Source of the DNA: UBA9655 sp964597045
GTDB lineage: Bacteria; Pseudomonadota; Alphaproteobacteria; UBA9655
NCBI GenBank assembly: GCA_964597045.1
Contig: CAZQWE010000006.1
Coordinates: 51,380 to 115,379, forward strand
Reading direction: 5' to 3'
Length of the DNA: 64,000 nucleotides
In this document: piece after piece, positions 54,525-62,954 of the stretch
Position numbering within the stretch: the first letter of the stretch is position 1
Layout: every line of letters starts with the position of its first letter
Translations under genes and position numbers: made by a program
The notes under the pieces: generated by a model
Database searches by the model: none
Told to the model about the DNA's origin: nothing
The model's input: the letters and a program-made list of their open reading frames with translations, nothing else

Positions 54525-55163
54525 TTGTGTGGACGCTTTGCTTTAGACGCCCCAAAGGCTAAAATTGAAGAGAAGTTTGGAATATCACTTTCTGGGTATA
54601 ATTATAAGCCACGCCTCAATATTTCGCCTCATCAAGGCATCCTTGTTGTGATTCATGATGAACAGAGTAAGCATAAAGCAATCCCTACTCTTTGGGGATT
54701 TATTCCCAATTGGGTTAAGGAGATTAACCCTGCACAAGCTCCCATCAATGCCCGCCTTGAGACGGCAGCAACAAATCGCTACTTTAACTATGCCTTTAAA
54801 AAAAGGCGATGCCTCATTCCTGTGACCTCCTTCTACGAATGGGACAAAACAACGAAACCAAAAACACCCTACCGTTTCTATATACAGGGTGAATCCCTCT
54901 TTGCTCTCGCGGGACTCTGGAGCTCAAGACTTGACCCGGAAGGAACGGAGCTCGATACCAGCACCATTATTACAACCTCTGCAAATAAATCTGTGAGCTG
55001 GTTGCATGACCGGATGCCGCTTATATTAAAAGAAGATGACTGGGACTCTTGGCTTGAAGGCCAGCTTAATGACTTTAAGCTATTCCCCGATAATGAACTT
55101 TCTTATGAAGCTGTCTCTCCCCAAATCAATAGCCCCAAGTTTGAGCCCAATTTGGCGGGGTAA
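54525..55163 (+). CDS. SRAP-family (HMCES/YedK) abasic-site sensor protein
   Basis: SRAP domain protein (212 aa) that forms a covalent crosslink with abasic sites in single-stranded DNA. The catalytic Cys2 (MCGRFAL) must follow the start directly, which forces the unusual TTG start codon at 54525. The other active-site elements, NARLETAATNR, VTSFYEWDK and LHDRMPLIL, are present. It protects forks from abasic sites. The weak start and lack of strong RBS suggest low expression. Confidence 0.92.
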   Translation: MCGRFALDAPKAKIEEKFGISLSGYNYKPRLNISPHQGILVVIHDEQSKHKAIPTLWGFIPNWVKEINPAQAPINARLETAATNRYFNYAFKKRRCLIPVTSFYEWDKTTKPKTPYRFYIQGESLFALAGLWSSRLDPEGTELDTSTIITTSANKSVSWLHDRMPLILKEDDWDSWLEGQLNDFKLFPDNELSYEAVSPQINSPKFEPNLAG

Positions 55164-55170
55164 CGTGACC

Positions 55171-57378
55171 CTATTCAAACCGATTCGTTCTCGGAAACCC
55201 TGTTGGGGGCAGGCGACCGCCTTGGGCTCTTTTCCCGAGCCAGGGGAGAAGATTCGTCTCAACCCTTGTCTTTTCTCCAATCTTCCATGACAGACCTTTG
55301 CTTAAGGTGAAGAACTTTGCGTCAGATAGACCTCCCCCTTTATAACGTTGGAGTATCACCCCTTTTCCGCGTGCCATTTCAGGAATCTCATCAGTCTTAT
55401 AAATCAACAGCTTACGGTTCTCTCCAATGATCGCTATATGGTCTCCTGCAACGATCCGGCACAGGGCGGCTTTTGTCCCCTCCACATTGAGGATTTGTTT
55501 GCCACCGCGCGTTCCTGCAACAAGGCTTGACCGAGTGATGATAAACCCACGACCATCCCGTGACGCCACAAGAATCTTTTCATCTGACGATTGGGGTCGA
55601 TGAAGAATGAGCCCAAGGATATCCTCCTCAGGCGCCAAGTCTATCATCAAACGAATAGGATCCCCATGCCCACGACCCCCAGGGATCTTGTCCACCCCTA
55701 AGGTATAAAACCGTCCAAGAGTTGTGAAAACAAGGAGCTTATCCGTGGTTTCAGCGGGAATGATGAATTTTTCATCATCGCCATCTTTATACTTGATCTC
55801 ATTTTGATCTATATCATGACCTTTCAGTGCACGGATCCACCCCTTCTCAGAACACACCACAGTGACATTTTCCCGCTCCAGAATCGCCTCAATAGGGACG
55901 ATGACATCATCCGGAGGATCGGAAAGAATCGTGCGCCTCCGGCCAATTTCTGAGTCCTTATGATAGATTTTCATAATCGACTCGAGACCTTTGATAATGT
56001 GCTTTTTTTGGAGAGATGGGGTATCAAGTAGCGCAACCAAATCCCCCTTTTCTTTTGTCAAGGTATCATGCTCTCGCTTAATCTCAATTTCCTCAAGCTT
56101 CCTTAGGCTCCTGAGACGCATATTTAAAATGGCTTCAGCCTGCACTTCCGTAAGGCCCCACCTTGTCTGCATAATGGGACTAGGATGATCTTCTTCGCGA
56201 ATGAGGCGAATGACTTCATCAATATTCAGGAAAGCGATTAGGTAACCCTCAAGAATCTCCAAGCGAAGGTTGATCTTTTCCACCCTGAAGCGTGTTGTCC
56301 GTCCAAGGATCTCCAAGCGATGTTCGTAGAAAGCTTCAAGGACTTGCTTGAGATTCATCACCCCTGGAATCCCTTTTCCACTCATCACATTCATATTGAG
56401 GGATATACGACTATCGAGATCGCTTTGCCTGAACAAGGATTCCATTAATACGTTTGGATCCACTGTTCGTGACTTAGGCTCAAAAACAAGGCGAATCTTA
56501 TCGCTGGATTCCTCTCGCATATCCGCAAGAAGGGGAAGCTTCTTTTCAGCGAGGAGTTCGGCTATCTTCTCAACAAGCTTTGACTTTTGAACAAGATACG
56601 GGATCTCAGTCACAACAATTTGATATTGACCCAAGTCAAGCTTTTCAACTTCCCATTTCGCTCGAACCCTAAAACTCCCCCGACCTGTACTGTAGGCTTT
56701 CAGGATAGTCTCTCGAGGTTCAATCAGAAGCCCTCCCGTTGGGAAATCCGGTCCTGGAATTATTGCCACAAGCTCTTCAATTGTTATGTTCGGATTTTTA
56801 ATAAGGGCAATCAACCCTTCGCAAATCTCATACAGGTTGTGAGGAGGAACGCTTGTTGCCATTCCAACCGCAATCCCTGCGGCCCCATTTACCAAAAGAT
56901 TTGGGTAAGTCGCTGGCATCACAAGAGGTTCTTCATTTTCCCCATCGTAGGTTGGCTTAAAATCAACAGCGTTTTGATCAAGACCTTCCATGAGTGCAAT
57001 AGCAGCAGCTGTCAGACGAGCCTCCGTATACCGGCTTGCAGCAGCTGAGTCCCCATCGATATTCCCAAAATTCCCTTGCCCATCAACAAGTGGTAGTCTG
57101 ACAGAAAAGTCTTGAGCAAGCCTCACCATCGTATCATATACAGCCTCTTGACCATGAGGGTGATATTTACCAATCACATCACCCACAACACGGGCACTTT
57201 TCTTATAGCCAGATTTTGGATCGAGTTTAAGGTCTCTCATTGCATAAAGCAGCCTTCGGTGGACGGGTTTCAAACCGTCCCTCACATCCGGAAGGGACCG
57301 CTGCATAATGGTAGAGAGGGCATAGGATAGATACCTCTCCCCCAAAGCTTCAACAAGTTCAACGTCACGGACTGTCAT
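55171..57378 (-). CDS. parC: DNA topoisomerase IV subunit A
   Basis: ParC (735 aa), the DNA-cleaving subunit of topoisomerase IV. The catalytic tyrosine lies in the AAASRYTEARL motif (normally AAxRYTE), and the NFGNIDGD form points to ParC rather than GyrA. The C-terminal domain with degenerate repeats is shorter than in GyrA. In the quinolone pocket the usual HPHGDS is HPHGQE, so both the Asp and Ser positions differ. ATG 57378 overlaps the recO stop (ATGA). Last gene of the lepB-rnc-era-recO-parC series. Confidence 0.93.
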   Translation of the reverse strand: MTVRDVELVEALGERYLSYALSTIMQRSLPDVRDGLKPVHRRLLYAMRDLKLDPKSGYKKSARVVGDVIGKYHPHGQEAVYDTMVRLAQDFSVRLPLVDGQGNFGNIDGDSAAASRYTEARLTAAAIALMEGLDQNAVDFKPTYDGENEEPLVMPATYPNLLVNGAAGIAVGMATSVPPHNLYEICEGLIALIKNPNITIEELVAIIPGPDFPTGGLLIEPRETILKAYSTGRGSFRVRAKWEVEKLDLGQYQIVVTEIPYLVQKSKLVEKIAELLAEKKLPLLADMREESSDKIRLVFEPKSRTVDPNVLMESLFRQSDLDSRISLNMNVMSGKGIPGVMNLKQVLEAFYEHRLEILGRTTRFRVEKINLRLEILEGYLIAFLNIDEVIRLIREEDHPSPIMQTRWGLTEVQAEAILNMRLRSLRKLEEIEIKREHDTLTKEKGDLVALLDTPSLQKKHIIKGLESIMKIYHKDSEIGRRRTILSDPPDDVIVPIEAILERENVTVVCSEKGWIRALKGHDIDQNEIKYKDGDDEKFIIPAETTDKLLVFTTLGRFYTLGVDKIPGGRGHGDPIRLMIDLAPEEDILGLILHRPQSSDEKILVASRDGRGFIITRSSLVAGTRGGKQILNVEGTKAALCRIVAGDHIAIIGENRKLLIYKTDEIPEMARGKGVILQRYKGGGLSDAKFFTLSKGLSWKIGEKTRVETNLLPWLGKRAQGGRLPPTGFPRTNRFE

Positions 57379-58097
57379 GCACAATTCCTTAGCTTAGCAA
57401 ACCTTTGTAAGAGCCGGCTCCTTGCAGAAGGGAGCGTACGGCCTAAGAGATGCCTTTCCAGAAAATACCCTGTGAGATTCAACGCCTCAAATATTTCCGA
57501 ACCGTCAGGCACACTTTCCCTGCTGTAATCGCATATAAAAGACGGTAAGGGAAGCAGTTTTTCCTTGTAAGGAGCTGCAATACGTTTGGTTACCGCCCGT
57601 CCCGTCCGGGGAGAGACGGCAACGAGTCCCTGGGTTTCACCAGTTACTGCACATGCAGAAAGATCCAAACCATACCCAAGCTCCTCAAGCAACGTTAGCT
57701 CAAGCATCACATACGCCTTCGCCCAGCCAGGGGAATGAAGACTTTGCATAAACATCTCAAACTGCCCATACAAATGAGGGTATGCATGTCTTTCAGGAAG
57801 TGCTACTTGACATAAAGACGCCGCGGATACAAGAGCAGCCAGGGGCCCTGGAGCATCCAGCAAAAAAGCAGAACTTGCCTGTAAAGGCTCAAGCATCCAG
57901 TACCCGAGGTGGTTTTCAAGACGAGCTCCCCAGCGCGCCTTAACTTTACCGCCACATTGAACCCATCCCTTGTTTTTTTGTGTGAGACTAAAAATCCCCG
58001 CACAACGCCCCCGTGTCGGCGTAAACAAGCTCACGACTTGCTTTCGCTCACCGAGGACTTGTGTATGAAGGATAATGCCTTCGTCGTGCCATTCCAT
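57375..58097 (-). CDS. recO: DNA repair protein RecO
   Basis: RecO (240 aa), which with RecR loads RecA at gaps. The N-terminal OB fold (MEWHDEGIILHTQVLGERKQ) and the helical C-terminal domain with LLEELGYGLDLSACAVTG, where other RecO proteins have a zinc-binding cysteine cluster, are recognisable. It follows era by 4 bp and overlaps parC by 4 bp. Confidence 0.93.
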   Translation of the reverse strand: MEWHDEGIILHTQVLGERKQVVSLFTPTRGRCAGIFSLTQKNKGWVQCGGKVKARWGARLENHLGYWMLEPLQASSAFLLDAPGPLAALVSAASLCQVALPERHAYPHLYGQFEMFMQSLHSPGWAKAYVMLELTLLEELGYGLDLSACAVTGETQGLVAVSPRTGRAVTKRIAAPYKEKLLPLPSFICDYSRESVPDGSEIFEALNLTGYFLERHLLGRTLPSARSRLLQRFAKLRNCA

Positions 58098-58101
58098 TCG
58101 A

Positions 58102-59001
58102 TTAAGTGCCTTTACCCTCGAAATCTAACCCTATGCTCGAATACAGTCTAGGGTTTTCAATCCAATTTTCTTTGACTTTAACGTGTAGGAAGAGGTGCAC
58201 GGGGCGTTCAAAAATCACAGTGAGTTGCTTGCGAGCTGCAGCGCCAATAGCTTTAATCTGCTTTCCTTCCTTACCAAGCACAATGGGACGTTGACTCTCT
58301 CGCTGCACATAAATTTCTTGCGTAATCTTTACGCTTCCATCCTTAAATTCTTCCCACCCTTGCGTTTCAACCCAAATAGCATAGGGGAGTTCATCATGGA
58401 GACGGTGGAAAATTTCTTCTCTTGTAATTTCAGCAGCAAGGATTCTTTCTGTTAAATCACTGAGTTGATCTTCTGGAAAAAGCCAGGGTCCCTCCGGAAT
58501 ATGGCTCGCCCAATAAGACTTAATGTCTCCCACTCCCTCCCCTCGCAGGGCAGAGATCATAAAAATTTCATTAATTTCAGGTCTCGCAAATGTCTCTGCG
58601 AGAGATAACAACTCCGCTTTAGGAATCAAATCAATCTTATTGAGAACAAGAACAGCTTTTTTATTATAATGCTGAAGACGCTCCAAAATAGATTCCGTAT
58701 CCTCGTGTTTCTTACGGGTAACATCAACAAGGATCATAATCCCATCAGCATCTTTTAAACTGTCCCAAGCACTTCTAACCATTGCCTTTTCAAGGCGACT
58801 CTTTGGCATTCCGAATATTCCAGGTGTATCCACAAAAACCATCTGAGATTCACCTTGAAGCGAAACACCCATAATCCGATTACGTGTCGTCTGAACTTTG
58901 GGGGAAACAATTGTAACTTTGCTTTCAACAAGCGTATTGATGAGCGTTGATTTACCAGCATTAGGTGCACCAACAACAGCGATGAATCCACATTTAGTCA
59001 T
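58102..59001 (-). CDS. era: GTPase Era
   Basis: Era (299 aa), an essential GTPase that matures the 30S subunit through 16S rRNA 3'-end processing. G motifs are GAPNAGKST (G1), DTPG (G3), NKID (G4), and the C-terminal KH domain has the GKEGKQIKAIGAAARKQL segment. It overlaps the 3' end of rnc by 8 bp, the usual rnc-era pairing. Confidence 0.96.
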   Translation of the reverse strand: MTKCGFIAVVGAPNAGKSTLINTLVESKVTIVSPKVQTTRNRIMGVSLQGESQMVFVDTPGIFGMPKSRLEKAMVRSAWDSLKDADGIMILVDVTRKKHEDTESILERLQHYNKKAVLVLNKIDLIPKAELLSLAETFARPEINEIFMISALRGEGVGDIKSYWASHIPEGPWLFPEDQLSDLTERILAAEITREEIFHRLHDELPYAIWVETQGWEEFKDGSVKITQEIYVQRESQRPIVLGKEGKQIKAIGAAARKQLTVIFERPVHLFLHVKVKENWIENPRLYSSIGLDFEGKGT

Positions 59002-59665
59002 GAGGTGAGATCTTATCTAACATGTTTTGAGCCGCATCCTTTTCTGCATGTCTCTTTGAAGATCCCTGTCCCTTTACAGGCTCAAGTCCTTCCACAATAA
59101 CTTCCACAATGAAAAAGGGAGAGTGTGCTGGACCAGAGGATTCCCAGACTTCATAAAGGGGATGGGATTTTCCTTTAGACTGCACCCATTCCTGGAGGAT
59201 GGACTTTGGATCTCGTGGAGGCTCCTTTGCATCTCTTATATACTCTTTCCAGAACCCATGGATAAAATTTGCAGCGGCGTTTATTCCGCCATCAATATAT
59301 AGAGCCGCAATTAGAGCTTCACATCCATCAGCCAGAAGGGTTTCCATGCGTTTCTCTTGAGAAGAACTACGTTCTCGCTTAATAATCAGATATTGAGCCA
59401 AGTGAAGAGCGTTTGCGACTTCGACAAGCATTTCTTTTCGTACCAAACTTGCAAATCGCTTTGCGAGATCTCCCTCCTTCTCCGAAGGAAATTCCTCATA
59501 TAACCACGTTGCAATAATAAGCCCAAGGACTCGATCCCCTAGAAACTCAAGCCGTTCAAACTCATACCCATGCTCATGGGCTATGGCACTGGGATGTGTT
59601 AAGGCTAGCTCCAATAATTTTTTATCCTTGAATTCGTAAGATAATTCTTTTTCAAGGCCATTCAT
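58994..59665 (-). CDS. rnc: Ribonuclease III
   Basis: RNase III (223 aa). The catalytic signature ERLEFLGDRVLGLI and the second acidic motif DGCEALIAALYIDGG are present, and the C-terminal dsRNA-binding domain runs from about 155 (PKSILQEWVQSKGK to SSKRHAEKDAAQNML). Start is ATG 59665, overlapping the lepB stop (TGATG). It processes rRNA precursors and double-stranded RNAs. Confidence 0.96.
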   Translation of the reverse strand: MNGLEKELSYEFKDKKLLELALTHPSAIAHEHGYEFERLEFLGDRVLGLIIATWLYEEFPSEKEGDLAKRFASLVRKEMLVEVANALHLAQYLIIKRERSSSQEKRMETLLADGCEALIAALYIDGGINAAANFIHGFWKEYIRDAKEPPRDPKSILQEWVQSKGKSHPLYEVWESSGPAHSPFFIVEVIVEGLEPVKGQGSSKRHAEKDAAQNMLDKISPHD

Positions 59666-60429
59666 CAATGAATACCTTGAAATATCCGACTATACTGGGC
59701 TGTAAAAGGCCATTTCCAAACTTCCCAAAGCGCAATATGGCCGCCTGTTGAAAAGAATATAAAACTCGCTCTTCCCACTAAATTTTCATAAGGTATAAAC
59801 CCAACAACGCCTTGCGCTCGGCTATCATTAGAGCCGTCCCTATTATCACCGACCATAAAATAATGACCCGCAGGAACTGTAAAGACAGGTGTATTATCAT
59901 AAGTTCCCGAGCCAAAAGGATCCTGCTTAATAATGAGGTGTTGTAGTCCATTAGGCAATGTTTCAATAAACTGTGCCGCTTTTAGCTTGGTGTTATTATC
60001 ATCAACAGTCGTAAACTCTCCATGGGGTTCAAGCTTGCACTCAACATCATTGATAAATAAGATTCCCTTCTTCATCTGAACACGATCGCCGGGAAGGCCA
60101 ACAACCCTTTTAATAAAATCCTGGGATTGATCAAAGACAGGCCTGAAGATAGCAACCTCCCCTAATTTAGGTTCTGCTCCCCATATACGGCCTGAAAAAT
60201 AATTAAAATTGCCCCCAAAAGGGATGGAATAGCGACTATAGCCATAAGCGGTCTTGGAAACAAACAAGTTATCTCCAATTAAAAGAGTAGGAATCATGGA
60301 ACCTGAAGGGATATGAAAAGGCTGAAGCCAAAAGGTCCTGATCAGAACCGCGATAATAACGGCATAAAAAAGTGATTTCCAGTTTTCCCAAGCGGAATCT
60401 GTCTTAGAGTCTTGCTTCGATTTCATCAT
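59665..60429 (-). CDS. lepB: Signal peptidase I
   Basis: Leader peptidase (254 aa), inner-membrane protease cutting exported preproteins. The N-terminal span (WKSLFYAVIIAVLIRTFWL) is followed by the nucleophilic serine motif HIPSGSMIPTL, the catalytic lysine in DFIKRVVGLPGDRV, and MVGDNRDGSNDSR. First gene of the lepB-rnc-era-recO-parC operon; two ATG codons (60429, 60426) follow GGAAAGAT and either may be used. Confidence 0.96.
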   Translation of the reverse strand: MMKSKQDSKTDSAWENWKSLFYAVIIAVLIRTFWLQPFHIPSGSMIPTLLIGDNLFVSKTAYGYSRYSIPFGGNFNYFSGRIWGAEPKLGEVAIFRPVFDQSQDFIKRVVGLPGDRVQMKKGILFINDVECKLEPHGEFTTVDDNNTKLKAAQFIETLPNGLQHLIIKQDPFGSGTYDNTPVFTVPAGHYFMVGDNRDGSNDSRAQGVVGFIPYENLVGRASFIFFSTGGHIALWEVWKWPFTAQYSRIFQGIH

Positions 60430-60505
60430 ATCTTTCCATTCATTTTGAAACTAAAATAAGGTGAAGATGATTCGAAAGCAATCATATTATGAATTATAGT
60501 GATAA

Positions 60506-60531
60506 AAAACCCCCGCCTAGGCGGGGGTTTT
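60506..60531 (-). terminator. Rho-independent terminator of the porin gene
   Basis: A 12-bp stem AAAACCCCCGCC / GGCGGGGGTTTT with a 2-nt loop; reading on the minus strand it ends in a T run of six. It terminates the gene at 60553-61368. Confidence 0.93.
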
Positions 60532-60552
60532 CTCTCTCATATACTTAAGATT

Positions 60553-61368
60553 TTAGTAAATGAACTTAGCAACAAGTGAGATTTTTCCGTATGTTGGCTT
60601 AACTCTGGCAACATGCGTATAAGACCTATCACCACCTAGAGCAACGATGTTTGCTGGTGTTGTATATGTTCTTCTAAAGTTGTGCTTGTTAAAGATTGAA
60701 ACAGTTGCATCCATACCCAAAATGAAATGTTTTGTGGCAAGGAAGTCAACTCCAAGACCAATGAGGAACCCATTTAGGTACTTGCTCTGTGAACCAGCAA
60801 AAGCAGTTGGTTGACCTGCAGCATTAAGGACTTGGTTATTATCAACAAAGCTTGTCTTGAACTTTGACGCATCCCAACCCATAATTAGCTTTGGTGCAAC
60901 GAGGTTTGCGATAACATAAGAAAAGTTAGCGCGTAGTTGCAATGAATTATTCAATGCTAAAGTGTTAGAAAATCTTGCTGCGTTAACAGGAGCGTTGACG
61001 TTAAACGGATTATTTGGAAAAGCATTGTTTGGAACATAATCCGTGAAATTTCCTTTTGAATTTGCCCAATTTGCTACAAATTCAAGACCCAAACCGAGGT
61101 TACCTGTACGATACGTGTAACCTGTGTTAAGTCCACCGTCGAATCCTTTAAGGCCTAAACGATTCTTGTAGAGATCGTTAACAAGTCTTGTGCCATTGTT
61201 TTGAATCCAAAATGCTGACACTTCCTGAGAAGCTGTTCCGAGACCGATACCGACGTTACCACCAAGGTGGAAACCTTGAAATGCTTTTGGGCAACCTGCT
61301 GGTACGTTATCAGCTTGTGCTCCAAATCCGAGTGTTGCCAGGATTGCAACTAAAGAAACTTTCTTCAT
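60553..61368 (-). CDS. Outer-membrane beta-barrel protein
   Basis: A 271-residue protein with a signal peptide (KKVSLVAILATLGFGAQA) and alternating beta strands beginning GFHLGGNVGIGLG and ending KISLVAKFIY, in the OmpA-like or porin family small barrel group. It is related to each domain of the double-barrel protein at 51743. A strong RBS (AGAAAGGA) and terminator and its own promoter region suggest high expression; it is likely a major outer-membrane protein. Confidence 0.85.
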   Translation of the reverse strand: MKKVSLVAILATLGFGAQADNVPAGCPKAFQGFHLGGNVGIGLGTASQEVSAFWIQNNGTRLVNDLYKNRLGLKGFDGGLNTGYTYRTGNLGLGLEFVANWANSKGNFTDYVPNNAFPNNPFNVNAPVNAARFSNTLALNNSLQLRANFSYVIANLVAPKLIMGWDASKFKTSFVDNNQVLNAAGQPTAFAGSQSKYLNGFLIGLGVDFLATKHFILGMDATVSIFNKHNFRRTYTTPANIVALGGDRSYTHVARVKPTYGKISLVAKFIY

Positions 61369-61608
61369 TTTAATATCCTTTCTTGAAAGTGTTCGTCCGG
61401 TATTATTAACATGTTGTTCAAAAAGGTTAGAAAAAAATTCAGGAAATTTTAAACATTTTTAAAAGAAGTTGCAGAGTTGCAACATCCCTTGCCTGTGCCG
61501 GCACTTTTTTTGTCTCTTTGCCTCGCTCTTGTTTTTATGTAAGATAAATGAAACAAAGGTGCAATCAATTCTGAACTTATACTAAGTAGAAAGCTGCATG
61601 ATAGAACT
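61369..61608. promoter_or_regulatory. Divergent promoter region between porin gene and gltX
   Basis: No gene seen. It holds an inverted repeat GTTGCA-gagt-TGCAAC (61468-61483), a candidate operator, and a small stem TGCC-tgtgcc-GGCA (61490-61503) followed by seven T on the plus strand, which looks like a weak intrinsic terminator. No matching upstream plus-strand gene exists, so a short RNA or leader cannot be ruled out. Confidence 0.4.
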
Positions 61609-62952
61609 ATGACAATTTTAAGATTTGCTCCCTCACCTACGGGCTATTTACACCTGGGTAACACAAGAACAGCCCTCATTAACTGGCTTTACGCCAGAAC
61701 CCATAAAGGTAAGTTTATTCTTCGTTTGGACGACACGGATAAGGAACGTTCCGAACAAAGATATGCGGATCAAATTCAAGAAGACCTTACATGGTTAGGT
61801 TTAACCTATGATGAAATTGTAAAACAATCAGACCGCTTGGGAGAATATAAGAAAGCTGCAGAATTTTTAAGGAGTAGGAGTCGACTCTATCCTTGTTACG
61901 AGACGCCTGAAGAACTCGCTCTTCAGCGCAAAATTCAATTGTCCTCGGGCAAGCCTCCTCACTATAATAGAGCGTCCTTATCTCTCACCCCAGAGCAAAT
62001 TTCCAAATATGAAACGGAAGGTCGCAAACCTCACTGGCGCTTTAAAATGGAACCAGGCACTATTGCTTGGAAGGATCTTATCCGTGGAGAGGTGGAGTTT
62101 CAAGGAGATCATTTGAGTGATCCCATATTGGTTCGAGAGGATGGCTCCCCCGTATTTACACTTGCGACAGCTGTAGATGACTTGGAACTTGGTATAACTC
62201 ACATTGTTCGAGGAGAAGACCATGTAACAAATACGGCTCTCCAGATTCAAATTATGGAATGTTTGAGTGGTAAACTAAATAATATTAAGTTTGCCCATCT
62301 GGCGCTTATCTCGGATAGCAAAGGAGAAGGCCTTTCCAAAAGACAAGGAAGTCTAAGTTTAATGCACCTTGCCAAGGAAGGTATTGAACCTATGGCAATC
62401 AACAGCCTGCTTTCGAAGCTTGGAACATCTGACTCCATTAGTCCTCATACAACCTTAACAGGTATCTTAAATGAATTTGATATTCATAAATTTGGTCGCG
62501 CAACACCAAAACTTGACCCTGAAGATTTATGGCAAATGAATGTTAAAGTTCTCCAGCTTCTCCCCTATGATGACGTAAAATCAAAGTTTGAAGAGATGGA
62601 GCTAACGGATATCACACCTGCCTTTTGGACACTCATTCAAAAGAACATCACCCGTCTTCAGGATGTTAAAGAATGGGTCAGTATTTGCTATGGTCATAAG
62701 TCTTTTAAGGAAGAGAACAAGAGTCTTCTTGAATCTGCAGAACACCTGTTACCAGCTGATCCCTGGGATGAGACTACCTTTAAGTCTTGGATGGACGAAC
62801 TCAAGGAAGAAACGGGCTTGAAAGGTAAAGAATTATTCATGCCCATTCGACGCGCTCTAACGGGTCAAGAGCATGGTCCAGAGCTTAAGGATCTTATTCT
62901 CCTCATGGGACGTCCTAAGGTTCTTAACCGTCTTCAGAGCGCAAGAGGATAA
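61609..62952 (+). CDS. gltX: Glutamyl-tRNA synthetase
   Basis: Class I GluRS (447 aa). The HIGH-type motif is PTGYLHLGNTR and the KMSKS-type motif is GLSKRQGSLSL; the RGEDHVTNTALQIQ segment is typical of bacterial GluRS, common in alphaproteobacteria. Length is slightly short for the family. Alphaproteobacteria often use two GluRS, one of which misacylates tRNA-Gln; which one this is cannot be told from the window. cysS begins 2 bp later. Confidence 0.95.
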   Translation: MTILRFAPSPTGYLHLGNTRTALINWLYARTHKGKFILRLDDTDKERSEQRYADQIQEDLTWLGLTYDEIVKQSDRLGEYKKAAEFLRSRSRLYPCYETPEELALQRKIQLSSGKPPHYNRASLSLTPEQISKYETEGRKPHWRFKMEPGTIAWKDLIRGEVEFQGDHLSDPILVREDGSPVFTLATAVDDLELGITHIVRGEDHVTNTALQIQIMECLSGKLNNIKFAHLALISDSKGEGLSKRQGSLSLMHLAKEGIEPMAINSLLSKLGTSDSISPHTTLTGILNEFDIHKFGRATPKLDPEDLWQMNVKVLQLLPYDDVKSKFEEMELTDITPAFWTLIQKNITRLQDVKEWVSICYGHKSFKEENKSLLESAEHLLPADPWDETTFKSWMDELKEETGLKGKELFMPIRRALTGQEHGPELKDLILLMGRPKVLNRLQSARG

Positions 62953-62954
62953 TT

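Noticed and set aside
54352..54555. N-terminal extension of the DUF218 protein
   Set aside because: The 68 extra codons run over the start of the SRAP gene, carry no family sequence and lack the membrane start; ATG 54351 has an RBS.
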